A DNA stretch of 64,000 nucleotides from Leptodontidium sp. MPI-SDFR-AT-0119 (lineage: Eukaryota > Ascomycota > Leotiomycetes > Helotiales > Leptodontidiaceae). The DNA lies in assembly GCA_020726505.1 (NCBI GenBank), contig JAHLEZ010000003.1, positions 2,790,001-2,854,000 on the forward strand, in the 5' to 3' direction. The notes below the pieces were generated by a model. The model searched no databases. It worked only from the letters and a program-made list of their open reading frames with translations, and was not told where the DNA came from. Positions 30,748 to 42,073 of this stretch are shown here, in pieces. Numbering within the stretch: position 1 is the stretch's first letter; the number at the start of each line of letters is the position of its first letter. Both the position numbers and the translations under genes were made by a program.

Positions 30748-31426
30748 ACTATTTTTCTCTTTGGATGCTCTTGACTTGTGGGGTGCGGATATGCGAGTTA
30801 GTGGCATTAGCATGCAATCATTTTCCTCGATGGATTTTCAATACATAACCTCTGCTAGGGAAGAATACCCCGCGATATATACCTGGCTATGTAGCGTATC
30901 TTTCACAATGCATTGAATTCGACACTGCGGATGGGTCCGAGGCGATTGAGGAAGCCTGGAATATCGATTTGAAATGCGTGGGGGAGGCATGATTTCAGCT
31001 CATGGCCACCATGGAAGGCTCTCGCCCCCTGGGTTTCTTCCGGGGTTCTCTCTCTACTGCATGGCCTCCTCGATGCATCTTGTCGCCATTAAGTCTGAAA
31101 GTTTGATTTTACATGTGACAAAGGTATCTTTCTCACAGTACCTTGTGTGCTGTGATTGTATAATGCTTCGCGTTCCTGAAAGCCAAACCAGTTATAAACT
31201 GGACGGAGAGATAAAATCGAGGCCATCAAATCCAACTCTGTAGGACAAATATACCAGAAACAAATAAAATTTCAATCTGTGTTCCTTCCCTTGGGACTGG
31301 AACTCCGTACGCCTAGCTGCTATGCTATGCTATGCCATGATATCTACCAAACAAATCAAACAAACCACTACAAAAGTATTCATACAAATCTCACACCCAC
31401 TTGTAACATTCAACCTCTCAGCCACC
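30748..31426. other. Intergenic between convergent genes
   Basis: About 680 bp holding the 3' ends of the PP28 and GH76 genes. A TGCTATGC repeat occurs near 31319-31337. Nothing coding is seen. Confidence 0.5.
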
Positions 31427-32915
31427 TCAAGACCCTGTTACCATCATTCCAACACCCCCAAGCAATCCCGAAATTACCAAAGCAGTCAAAATCCCCGCAC
31501 CGACCCTATCCCCACTCGTAGCAGGCGTAATAACCTCACTACTCGAACTCTGCTTCGATCCCGCATTCACATTCCCCTGACTCGTTCCTCCCGTAGCATT
31601 TGTAACCAGCTGTGGTGCCTGATCAATCAACATGCTCTGCACAACGCTCAACGCACTCATCTGCTGACCGAGCCCATAAAGCCCATCATACGACTGGTAC
31701 CAATGCTCACCGCACGTCACGCCGTTTGTACCACCCGAACACTGCGCTGCTGCTGCCGACGCGGACGTCTTGAGCTTCGCCATGATGGTGTCGTGGTATG
31801 CAGGTACGAGTTTCGCAGTCGCCGCCATCCAGCGTGAGAGGTACGCTTTGAAGGATTGTTGATCCGTGTCGCATGTCCCGACTGTGTTTACTGGCTCACA
31901 GGCTTGTTCGTACATCACCCCGTCTTTGAAGTAGATATCGGTGCTATTCAGCAGCCCTTCGACACGGGTGAGCCAGATGCTGGATTGGTTCGTCTGGGTT
32001 GGGTTAGTTGGTGTTTTTTTCTCGCTTCGTGATGCCAAGAAGTGAGGCGATTACTGGAGATGAAAGGAGGACTTACGAATTCATACATGACCGCCGACCC
32101 GAATAGATAAATTCCCTGGTTATACGAGAACTGGATATGATCGATCGAAGTACAGTTATCCGTATTGCTCGAACCATCATAGACTTTGTAATCGTCCCCA
32201 ATCAATCCAACACCCTCCATCCAGTCCCACGTCTTCTCAGCCCAATCCGCATACGTCTGATTCCCCGTGTACCTCGCCAGTCTCGAAGCGATGTTGAAGA
32301 AACACCCGTTCGCGATGGAGTTCTTGTACGTGTATCCCGCATTAAATGTGAAGATCTGCCAGCGTAGTCCTCCCCCACAAGTGGTGTCATCCCAACGAGA
32401 GACCATTTCTGAGAAAACAGCCTGCGCCAGAGCCAACCACTGCGGCTCATCGTCTGGAGGATTTGGGTAGTTCATCTCAGCAGCGGACATAGCTGCCATG
32501 GCCCAAAACCCCTGGTCGTCATTCCCCTCCGTCTTCGTCTGGTTCGTGGGCATAAAATCCTCATTCTCGCCTACTTGAGAGAGCATCGCTGCTGTGACCG
32601 TCGGGTTGTAGGATGTATCGTTTGTGTAGTACCAGTATTCAATCATGGTGCCGAACATGGATCCTGCTTCCCACCAATAATACGGGGATGGTAGATTGCC
32701 TGGGTTGTCGCCGGTGTGGTTTCCGGTGTAGTAGCTCATCATTCCGTAGGCAATTGTTGCGGCTGCGCTTTTGATTGAATCTGGGATGTTAGATTTGGAA
32801 GAAAGGGTGAGGGATGATACGGACCTGTTGATGTGATGTCTAAATCTATTGCGTTGGCGACTTGACCCCATGAAGCACATATTGCTGCCCCAGCTACTAT
32901 CCGTGACCCTCTCAT
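31427..32915 (-). CDS. GH76 endo-1,6-alpha-mannanase, GPI-anchored (DFG5/DCW1 type)
   Basis: Three minus-strand exons, 32825-32915, 32077-32780 and 31427-31993; 453 aa. The first exon encodes a signal peptide ([22 protein letters not shown]) and starts at the first ATG, 32915. The mature start [27 protein letters not shown] and the blocks [40 protein letters not shown] (catalytic Asp pair), CGGGLRWQI and [10 protein letters not shown] are those of Dfg5/Dcw1. The C-terminus is a Ser/Thr stretch, a likely omega region (ATSGD) and a hydrophobic tail, so a GPI anchor is expected. In yeast these proteins help attach GPI-mannoproteins to the wall glucan. The first intron donor is GTCCGT, unusual but required by the frame. 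A second GH76 gene follows. Confidence 0.92.
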
Positions 32916-34036
32916 CTTCACTTCTCACTCCTGCAACGAACAAAAAGGAAATTGTACAAATTAAGTTGGTCGTGTAGGAGGACCCCAGGTTTCGAATCAA
33001 GAATACCCAGAAAGTCCAATCGGTAAACCCAATCCAATAGAAAAAGTAGATAGAGAAAGGAAGTAGAAATCGGTAACGACGGTTTAGCCAAGCAAAATGC
33101 CACCAAAAGAAGCATTTCCAAGAGATTCAAGAGTTCAGATCAGAAGCAATGGGACAAGACAGGCCAGGGTCGCCATAGCCACCTCCCGTCAACTAACGGG
33201 ATGCGGCATTGTGGACTTCGACCCATCTTTAATCTCCAGTGCTCTGAAACGGGTAGACCGGGGACCATGATGCTGGAAATAGCTGAAGGCACGCCGTGTG
33301 AGTGGTGGATGTTATGAACGACCTAGTGAAAGGCGCGGTTGCGTGGCTCTCTTTGGGTGTGTTTTAGCTGAAGAGACCTGGCTGAGCTACGAGTATGGGG
33401 AGTTACGAGGTTGGATACGTATGCATGGGTGCGAGCTTACGCAGCTCATGAAAAGATGGGATGGATTGATCCCAGTGCACTGACTGAAGGTTGGGAGACA
33501 TGACTTTGAACTAAAGGAAAAAAGAAAGAAGGGATGGATACGAACGATGATGAGCTGAGATGATGCAAGAAGAGAAAGATTTCTTAGACCTCGAAGATGT
33601 TGAGGACATACCTTGGCATGACGGTGGCTTGCTGGGAAAGGGCTTGGAAGTGCTTGATTGCGCTGTGGATCCTGCAATCTGACCAGTGCGGCTGGACAAT
33701 TCGCCGCTTGCCTCTCCAAGATTACCCCAGACACCTCTCGATATCTGAGGCGGACCAAACTTGTCCCCAGAGGTTGGTTTCTACTATCTATGAACAAGAG
33801 TTTATCTAAAGTCTCTAAATTATTTCAGAACGTTAACTTGAAGGAAGGGCCCAGGTCTGGGCAAGCTTTGGTTTGATCTTTCAAATGAATTGCCCAGCGA
33901 ACACGAATTCGGGCCACCTCATCAACTAATGCCACTAACCCATCCAATTCATTTCCCATATCAACAAATGCGTATTGTACTTATCCAAATCATACTCCGT
34001 ATAAACAAATGCTCATGCGATCGTCAAATCATGCTC
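32916..34036. other. Intergenic between two GH76 genes
   Basis: About 1.1 kb between two minus-strand genes. Bases near 32930-33250 should contain the promoter of the GPI-anchored enzyme. No coding frame is supported. Confidence 0.5.
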
Positions 34037-35755
34037 TCATCTAGTTTCCACAAGTTCCCATAACGCCCTCAAGACCATAATGCCTCCACCCTGAGTCTCA
34101 ACCGTTCTCCCTCTCCCTCTATCATTCAAATCCCGAATCCGGATTTTCCTGTCATTGGTCTTAAAGTCCATACTCTGCTCTGGGGCATGTCGTCTATACC
34201 TCTCCATATCCTTCCACTGTGGCGGAATTCCATTGTTTCGATAGTCGACAGCACCGTCAGGGAGCTCGACCTCAGCATCGGGCTCGGATTCGGAATGAGG
34301 AGGTGCTCCCCACCACATTCCAAATTTCCCATCCGAGTCAAGAGTCGTGAGTGCCGCTTTGGCATTGTGCTTGATCCAATGTTCATATCTGGAACAAGCC
34401 TTATCGTGCCATTTCTTGACTTCAAGAGGGTTTCCAGGAGGCTCTCTTCCGGCATCTTTGGTGAGGAAGAGCTGGCTAGGAAGAACCAGGTGCTCAGGCA
34501 ACAGGGCACAGAACAGGGTCAGGTGGTGGAAGAAGATCCCCTTGAACGTTTGGCTATTCTGGGAACAATAAGCTTCAGCATCGCAGGCTTCTTCGAGGAT
34601 ACCAGAGCGGCCAAGTCCATGCCATTTCCCGAGTTTCCTACTAGTGGTATCATCCTCGGGAAAGACACTTTGATGTTTTAGATTCCAGCCTGTTGCAGCT
34701 ATCACATCTTCAACGAGCTTATGCCCCTCTTCGAGATATGATCGAGCCCCAGTCGCTTCGTAGAGACCTCGCTGCCCAGATAATAAAACTCCTTGATTGT
34801 AGGTGTAAGTCATATCGTTTCTTATGTCGCATTTCGTATTGGGCTTCGAGCCATTCTTTGGATTCTCGCGTGACCACCCAGAGATATGATATCCATCGAC
34901 ATACAGTCCCTTGGCATCCGTCATATTGCTATCACTCAGCCATTTGTATGCCTCGATAGCCGCAGCCAGATATTTCGGATCGTGTGCCTTCGCATCTGCA
35001 GTTGAGGGTAATCCAAAAGGAGAGGTAATCTCGTCTCCTGGGAAATATAGATACATGGAAATCGATGCTGCGATCCAAAGCTCATTTGTGATGGCGTTTT
35101 TGTATGGGGTAAGATAAGGCGACCAAATCATCCCTCCCTTGCAGAGAGAGGTATCCCAACCTTGTGAAGCAATATCCCAGAAGAGTCGTGCCCGGTGTGC
35201 AAAAGCTGGAGTCCATTGTTCGCCGTACCATCCCGCTGCCTTCTCAGCCTGCTCACCATAGTGGGCCTCGGAATGGGTATTGATGAATTTTATGCTCTCC
35301 AACCAGCCCAAAACCACCCACAACATATCATCGTACGCTTCTTGTCGCAGGGCAAAGGCATCTTGTCCGAAGTACGAGGCGGAGAGTTGGGAGAAGTATT
35401 TATTGAGGATATTCTCTGCATCTTTCGGAGATGTGAGGGAGGGGAAGGATGTCGAGATTGTACTGAGAGCGGCCGATAAGTATGTTCCTATAACCGCAGA
35501 TGTCCAATCGATCGAGGTAGGCCAGATTCCCTGCCAAATTGCAAAGTATTCGTCCTGTAATACGTCCAGCGCATCGAGGATAGCTGGGAGGGCTTTTGGG
35601 TGCTTTGGTTCGTTGCGAATTGGCTGTTGATCATCTTGAAGGCGCAGAAGCGGTTGCTGGCCAGGGAAGTTGACAGCTGATCCAGATATCATGGAGATTC
35701 CACAGAGGATCCCAAGAAGGATCAATGGAGTTCGTAGGCTGATCTGGAGATACAT
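34037..35755 (-). CDS. Secreted GH76 family glycoside hydrolase
   Basis: A 572-aa intronless protein, first ATG at 35755 (the open frame extends upstream without ATG). A hydrophobic N-terminus (LRTPLILLGILCGISMISGS) should be a signal peptide. GH76 features include YDDMLWVVLGWLESIKF with the catalytic Asp pair, ARLFWDIASQGWDTSLCKGG, YKNAITNELWIAASISMYLY, TYTYNQGVLLSGQRGLYEAT and the closing GGGIMVLRALWELVE. The family cleaves alpha-1,6-mannan backbones. Unlike its neighbour it has no GPI signal and is longer, so it may be a free extracellular enzyme. It differs enough from the adjacent gene that a recent duplication is unlikely. Confidence 0.9.
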   Translation of the reverse strand: MYLQISLRTPLILLGILCGISMISGSAVNFPGQQPLLRLQDDQQPIRNEPKHPKALPAILDALDVLQDEYFAIWQGIWPTSIDWTSAVIGTYLSAALSTISTSFPSLTSPKDAENILNKYFSQLSASYFGQDAFALRQEAYDDMLWVVLGWLESIKFINTHSEAHYGEQAEKAAGWYGEQWTPAFAHRARLFWDIASQGWDTSLCKGGMIWSPYLTPYKNAITNELWIAASISMYLYFPGDEITSPFGLPSTADAKAHDPKYLAAAIEAYKWLSDSNMTDAKGLYVDGYHISGWSRENPKNGSKPNTKCDIRNDMTYTYNQGVLLSGQRGLYEATGARSYLEEGHKLVEDVIAATGWNLKHQSVFPEDDTTSRKLGKWHGLGRSGILEEACDAEAYCSQNSQTFKGIFFHHLTLFCALLPEHLVLPSQLFLTKDAGREPPGNPLEVKKWHDKACSRYEHWIKHNAKAALTTLDSDGKFGMWWGAPPHSESEPDAEVELPDGAVDYRNNGIPPQWKDMERYRRHAPEQSMDFKTNDRKIRIRDLNDRGRGRTVETQGGGIMVLRALWELVETR

Positions 35756-37150
35756 CGTGAGGGGTTCGAGGAGGGGCGCGGAGGGAGATCCAAAAATCAG
35801 AACCACAGAACGATCAAGGAGGAAATAATGAAGACATCTATATTCGTATCAATCAATCAATATTCAAGGGGGGTTAGAGATGGGCCACGAGGTCATGGTA
35901 GTCCAGTGCAGTGCAGCGCGATTGAAGGTGTGAAGGTGCACAGAGATGTCGAAACAAGTCAAAGCCCTCGTGGTTGATTCTGGCCAAGGCTGACGGTTAG
36001 AGGCGGGGTGCTCCATGTCTCAGGCGATTGGGCGTGGAGGGGCAGGTGGTCCACCCTTTGAGAAAAGGAGCACAAGACCAAAGCCATGTCTCCTAGTATC
36101 AACATCGTCTTGTTGAAGTGGTCTTGTGAGATGTCATTAGGTTTGCTACCCTCAAAATAGAGCCTCAGAGATATCAATTTGTTAAAGACTCGTTTATGGC
36201 TAGACCAGGGTCTTGATATTCGTTTTAAACAAGCCTTAGCTTCCCTAACCAAGTCGAAGCGATGTGGACAGCTCGTTATGTTCCTGGACCTTTATCTAGT
36301 GTGACGCTTGCTCTGTAAAGACAGCAATCACGTGTGATAGTGGCCTTATATATTAATACTAGACATATGAAGATAATAAGAGTTTCTTAGAATCTACAAT
36401 TAGGTAAGAAAGAAGGTAAGGAGAGAAGAGCTTTATATACAAAGGGAAGCGCTATGGGGCCAATTAATCTCGGTAAAGCTTGGTAAGCTGGCATACCAGA
36501 AATGAGGCTCTGGGCGCTCCCAACCGTCAGAGCGAGCTTAACCACATGAGATTTAGAGAGGGCAAAGAATAGGAACTAGTTGAAGAGAAGCTTAAGCATA
36601 AAGTAAAGCGAAACTAGTTTTTTAATCTAAATGGCGAAATACTATGTAGCCCTTGTTTTTTTAGCAAATGAGAGAGCTAGTGTTATGCTTGTTAAGCTGC
36701 ATTCTAATGTCAACACGTTAGCCGAGAGAACTTTAATAAACAAATTCCAGTGCCGAGAGATGCAAGAAAATTATATAAATAATAAATCCTGATATTGCAT
36801 GATCTCACTGGCTTTTAGAAGGAGAAGACGCAGTATTGAAGGGTATCTCTTAGTTAACTTCCTATGCTATTACATCTCCAAAGGTCATCCCGCATCGTCA
36901 CGAAACCAAACAAGCCAGAGACTGGTGTATCACCGCTCAACTCCATCTGGCCATGCAACGCCAAGTACCGCATCAAGAATCAAATCCATTTCAAATCCAG
37001 GCCAAAGCCAATGTTCAATTTCACCAAGTGCTATACAGCCTTCTGAACGCCGGGTATCTATCCCATTCTGTCCTGGTACATTCCCTCCAAGTACTGTTGC
37101 CCCTCGCTCACATCACTCTCTAAACCACACCATCCACAATTCCCAGCATC
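35756..37150. other. Intergenic, AT-rich middle section
   Basis: About 1.4 kb. 36340-36800 is rich in TA and poor in coding potential and could be a decayed, RIP-affected transposon remnant. A GTGCAGTGCAGCGC repeat lies near 35908. Nothing is identifiable as a gene. Confidence 0.45.
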
Positions 37151-39838
37151 TTAGATAGCTGGAGCTGCGGCCACTTTACCGCCTTCCTTGATGTCGATGT
37201 CCGATGTCTTCTCAGCCAAGGGGTTTTCATCCTTGATATTTGCCCCCGAATTCGCCTGGACGACAGTTGTCTGAGCATTGATATCAACATCCGACGTCTT
37301 CTCAGTAGCAAGCTCTTCCTTCTCGATGGCGACCTCTGGACTCTTCTCCACAATAGGCGCCTCATCCTCGACACCAACTGAAGACATGGTCTTGACGACT
37401 GGAGTCTCTTTCTCGGTGGCGATCTCCGGACTCTTCTCCACTACAGGCGATTCATCCTGAACGCCAACCGAGGATATCGTCTTCAAGTTGGTCTCGTCCT
37501 TGGCAACAACCTCGGAATTCTTCACAATAGGCGTCTCTTTATTCACGTCAACCTCCGTCTTCTTCTCCAGTGGCTTCTCGCCCTTGATATCCACAGAAGA
37601 TATCTTCTTCACAATCGGCGACTGCTTGATATCAACCGACGACTTCTTCTTCACGATCGGTTTCTCATCAACAAGCAATGTGCTTCGAGTAGGCCTACAA
37701 GGCGCAAGTTTCTTCTCGATCTTCACCAACAGCAAGCCTGGTGTAGCCTGTCCCTTCGCATCAAGCAGATATATGAATCTATACCCTTGCTGCAAGCGAT
37801 CGAGACGAATACATGCCCATGCTGCCAAGTCGTCTTTTGCGTATCGAGCGTCTTCAATTTTGAATCTACGGTGCGTTAGCTTGCATTTTCAATTGCTTGT
37901 CAGACGTGAACTCGCCTCACGAAACTCAATTCCTCCACTACTTTCTTGATAGTCGGGAATTGCAACACACATCCAGCCTCTCCAAAATTAGGATGATCGC
38001 CCTTCTGGTATCCCGTCTTCCGCTTCCTATGTTCGGAAGCCAAAGGCTCAGATCCCTCCTCCTGCTCCTTCTCAACATGCAACTCGCATCTCACATATGG
38101 GTGGAAGCTCTTCTCGACCTGGTCTTCGGGAATGGGAATGTGCTGACCAGCCAAGACAGTGATCTTTAGATCTAAAGTCTGGAAATTAATCGTCTCGGTC
38201 GTCTCGCTGCGGTATCCAGGAGGTTTCAATACCCATCCGTGCTCGCCTGCAAACATCCCCTCGTTAAGCATCATGCCCTCATCCAGTTTCTGCCAATTGA
38301 GCGCAACCATTTGCACGCCCTTTCGCCAGAATTCCGAAGGATCCACATTAGAAGAGTCGATCCGGAAACCTCCTGGGTAGGCTCTCATGAAGAAATTGCG
38401 ATTGTGCGTAAACATCTCCGTCTTCTTGGTCTCGTGCAACTCCTGGATCTGATTCTCTCCAATGGAGTAAATATGCGGTGGCTTGGTGGCGGACTTCATC
38501 TCGAAACTGACGAAATGTTCGCTGTGTGTGTAGATTCCCAAATTGCTGAGATTCTCGCAGATCTTGACCTTCTTCTTACCAGTTCCTCGCTCATCTTCAG
38601 ATCCTGAGATCGAGTCAGAATCTGTTTTCGATGGCGTTGGGGCAAGTGTGGTAGGTGGTGGAGACGGGTCTTGTTTATCCGCAACGGCTTTTTTGACTTT
38701 GATGAGAATCTTCTCCATGAGCTCGTCAAGTCTTGGAAGTCGCTCCTCGGGATCACATCCTTCATGCGGTACATCGACAAGCAGCCCCTTCCACTCCTCC
38801 TTCATGATATCCACCATGACTTCCTGTTGATCCAAATCGGCATGTACCTCCAAGCTGACAATAAGCGGAAGCTTGCTCGTTAGGAAAGCAGATTCCCGAA
38901 TAGACTTGCACACAGCCCTAAATCCAATCGGTGCTGTGAGAGTCCAACCATGCAGAACCAAAGGTTCACCACTCATTGTAGATCGTACCGAGCTCGGCCT
39001 GGCAATAGAGTTCTCAACCTCCAATGAGCTCGAGGTGATGTTCCTTCCACGCTCATCCTTGTTACTAGGAGAATCTCGCCCCAGCTTCTCCGCCAATTTC
39101 CTCTTCGCCTTGTCAAACTTCTCGTCTGCCTTCTCAAACGCAGCCGCGGCTCGACTGGATAATGTACTCCCGGATATGTGTCGTTTATGTTCGGCTTTGT
39201 TCGGAGATTGTGGAGTTTTGGAGGATGTTTGTGAGAGGTTCTCGCTCGATTTGTTGTCTGGTGCTTCTCCATTGTGGACGTCAATCTCAATACATCGACA
39301 TCCGCGGATGAGTACCTATCTAATTAGCAGATGTTCGAAACTCGGCATGGATTCAACCTACGTTCTTGTAAGCATCCGTGGTACTTTTCGACATGAGTTG
39401 ATTTCCTGAGAGGTACGTGTTGTGGCTACTGCTGATATAGTAGTTGCTGAGAGGCTTGGTCATGTCCTTCTCCTTGACTTCACTGATAGCTTCGAATCCT
39501 CGATTGTAATACACGGCTTCTAGAAATTGCTCGAACTTGTATTCCTCGGCATCCAGTTCCACAACAGATTGTTCCTGCACCGTAGCCAGCCATTCTTCGA
39601 ACTTGGCTTTCGAGAGGGTTGGCTCTACCCCGCGCAAACCATCGTAAACTCGCTGTAAATGCTCTTGCACCCCATGTGAAAGATAGAGATGACGAGAAGG
39701 GACTTCGGATTTAGCATCTCCTCCTCCAGCTTGTACAAGCGGTCGGAAATGGGCAGAATGGGTGGGAGACATCATCGTAGACATGGCGACTAGTTTGTGT
39801 AGAGAGTATTGCTTGCCCGTGGGGGTGAGGAGTGGCAT
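37151..39838 (-). CDS. PLC1: Phosphoinositide phospholipase C with C-terminal repeat tail
   Basis: Three exons, 39362-39838, 37916-39315 and 37151-37865; 863 aa. The second intron (37866-37915) must use a GC donor: only AG|GCGAGT joins SFVR to FKIEDARY in frame. The X domain has SNYYISSSHNTYLSGNQL (catalytic His), NVLIRGCRCIEIDVH and LVLHGWTLTAPIGF (second His). The Y domain includes FFMRAYPGGFRIDSSNVDPS and VQMVALNWQKLDEGMMLNEG, and a C2 domain follows (LDLKITVLAGQHIPIP to about 685). Residues about 100-135 replace a canonical EF-hand. It splits PI(4,5)P2 into InsP3 and diacylglycerol. Residues about 695-863 are an 11-unit, 14-15-residue imperfect repeat not usual for the family. InsP3 is a precursor for Ipk1 at 27 kb, though unlinked. 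Confidence 0.92.
37164..37661 (-). repeat. Imperfect 42-45 bp coding tandem repeat in PLC tail
   Basis: About eleven units encode variants of P-[IVL]-V-[EK]-K-x-S-x-V-x-I-x-x-[ED]-x, such as PIVKKISSVDIKGEK, PVVEKSPEIATEKET and PLAEKTSDIDIKEGG. It is acidic/Lys mixed, probably disordered or helical, and runs nearly to the stop codon. Confidence 0.85.
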
Positions 39839-40739
39839 GGTGTGTGTCTTTAATACTCAAGCGATCCACATTTAGAGGTTTATCCACGGCAAGGCGGCCA
39901 AGACGAAAGCAGGAATCATGGTGCGCTGGCAGATTCTGGGAGTTGAATGGGCGGGCAAGTGGCTGCTGGATGCTGATCTGTTTCTGGTCCTGGGTATTCT
40001 GCGTCTTGGGTTGTTTGGAATCAAGGAATGAGGTTGAAGCAAGTCAGCGCAGGTCACCTACGCATGCATTTGGAGATCTCGGTCATGAGGAGAAGGGGAG
40101 GAGATTGTAGAAGACGGAGATGACTGCTGACAAGAGAGAGAAAAGGGAGGTTAAGATTGCATTGGATGGGGATTGGGAGGTGTCTGCCAGCATGGAATAG
40201 CACTAGGGCTTTCAGCTTCTCTTGAATCTGACAAGCTGTTGGGGGCTGGAACGTGGTGGGATGACCACCAGACTCGGCTTGATGCACAGCCCAGGTAGAA
40301 TGCAGAGGATTAATCAAGTTTATGAGGCTTTGATTGGGACAGATGAGAGGCAAAGAAGAGGGTTTTAATAGATTGTTATTATGAGATGAAGTCATACTTT
40401 TACATCCTCCCGGGTTCTGAATTCCAAACTCGAGGGAGATCTGATCATGTCAATCGCGGGGCTCGGGAACGATTCGTCCCGCCCGAACCCAAGGCTACTG
40501 TGGGAAGTCTCACAAGGCTGAGATTGAACTCAAAATGACAAACCCAGACCAGGATATTGTCAGTATGCAAGCACTTATGGCTTGTGGTTTGGAATGAGAA
40601 AGATACACAAACAGTTAGATTCACGCTTTGAAATGGTCAGTCTGATTATTGGCGTCAAAAACAGACCCCGTCCTGTCATTCCCTTCCATCTACACCAAAA
40701 CGCCTATGAAGACAGAAGTATACATGGCCAGGTCCTCAA
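39839..40739. other. Intergenic, PLC upstream region
   Basis: About 900 bp between the PLC start and the ENV7-like stop, both on the minus strand. No coding feature is supported. Confidence 0.5.
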
Positions 40740-42073
40740 CTACGAGGAGCTATCCTCTGGCAACTGATCAATAACCCCCTTGACAATCTCAATCAACTCG
40801 TTCACATCCGGTCTCTCCGATGGTTCCACCTTCAGACACTTCCTAACCACTTCTCGGATGCTCTCGCTGATCTCGCTATCCTCACTCTGACCAGGTTGAT
40901 TCACGGCCTTCTTCTTGCCTCCTGCACCCTCATCCGGGAATCTCCAGTCTCCTCCTAGCACGCAGAGACTCAAACTCCCTCCCGTCTCATCACTGCGCAT
41001 TTCGAAGGGTGATTTCCCAACTAAACAAGCATATAATGTACATCCCAGGGACCAGATATCAACTTTGGTATCAACCGTACTTCCTGTCTTGACATCGAAC
41101 AATTCCGGAGCACGGTATGGCATCGTTGAATGTTCTGCTGCTTGATCTTGTACGGCTAGAGCCAAAGATCTCGAGGTAATCGGCGTAGGAGAGGGAGCTA
41201 AGGATCCAAGATCCATGAGGATTGGTTGTTCGCCATCATCATCAATCATGATATTTCCTGCAATTCGTTAGATTTGAACCACGACCATTCAGGGCTGCTT
41301 ACCAGGCTTGATATCCCTATGCGCATATGCTCTGGTTTCCCCCGGCGCAACGCCCTCTTGGCTCTGGGTGACCTCATCTTCCATCAGAGGTTCTTGTTGC
41401 TCACTCTCGTGGTCCACCTCCCTGCCCTTTTGCCTACCTCTCCTTTGTTCATTCTCTTCCGCTGCTTCCTCATCCGCTTGTGCCGCCTCTCCTCTAATCT
41501 TCTTCGCTTTTCTCTGACTCCCAACCCCGCCTGAGCCCTGTCCAACTTTGTAATTGTGCATTGCCGTCAAAGCCTCGCAGACACCCAAAAATAGCACCAT
41601 CAGTCTTCGCTCGGGGAACTTCGTATGGTTGACCAAATTCGCATTTATTATATCCTGCAGATTGCCTCGACGATAGTATGGTAGTAGGATGTATACGGTC
41701 TTCGCGCCTGGGTCTGATCGATCGGAGGAAACACAATAATCGACACTGCGGATGATGTTTGGATGTGGAGCAAAGAGCGCATAAGCCTCGACCTCTTTCA
41801 TCGCCAGCGCAACGGATTCTTGACCAAATGGACATCGTATTTTCTTGAGCGCATAGAGAGCTTCATTGCTGGTATCTTGGACGAGGTAGACGTAGGAGAA
41901 TCCTCCCTAATGCGACGTCAGCGGGTTGTTGCATAGCTGAGTGGGTAGCTTACCTCTCCTAGCAATCGCAGAATCTTGAAACTTCTATTGTTGATTTTGA
42001 GCTGCGGAGAGCCTGGAAAACAGCTCATGCAGTTGGTGAGAGTGTACACCAGGTCTAGGAAGTATTGCGCCAT
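40740..42073 (-). CDS. ENV7: Ser/Thr protein kinase, ENV7/STK16 (NAK) family
   Basis: Three exons, 41954-42073, 41303-41906 and 40740-41257; 413 aa. The N-terminus MAQYFLDLVYTLTNCMSCFP has closely spaced Cys, as in Env7/STK16, where they are acylated for membrane binding. Kinase motifs are LLGEGGFSYVYLVQD, ALKKIRCPFG (Lys), AYAHRDIKPGNIMID, LMDLGS (a DLG-type metal motif), MPYRAPELF and DIWSLGCTLYACLVGKSPFE. A 65-residue charged insert (about 130-195) precedes the catalytic loop. Yeast Env7 acts at the vacuole membrane in fusion control. Intron phases agree at both joins (LLGE|GGFSY and KPG|NIMI). Confidence 0.9.

Noticed and set aside
37164..37661. Tandem repeat as a CRISPR-like or satellite array
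   Set aside because: Units are imperfect, contiguous, in frame and inside an exon, so it is a coding repeat.
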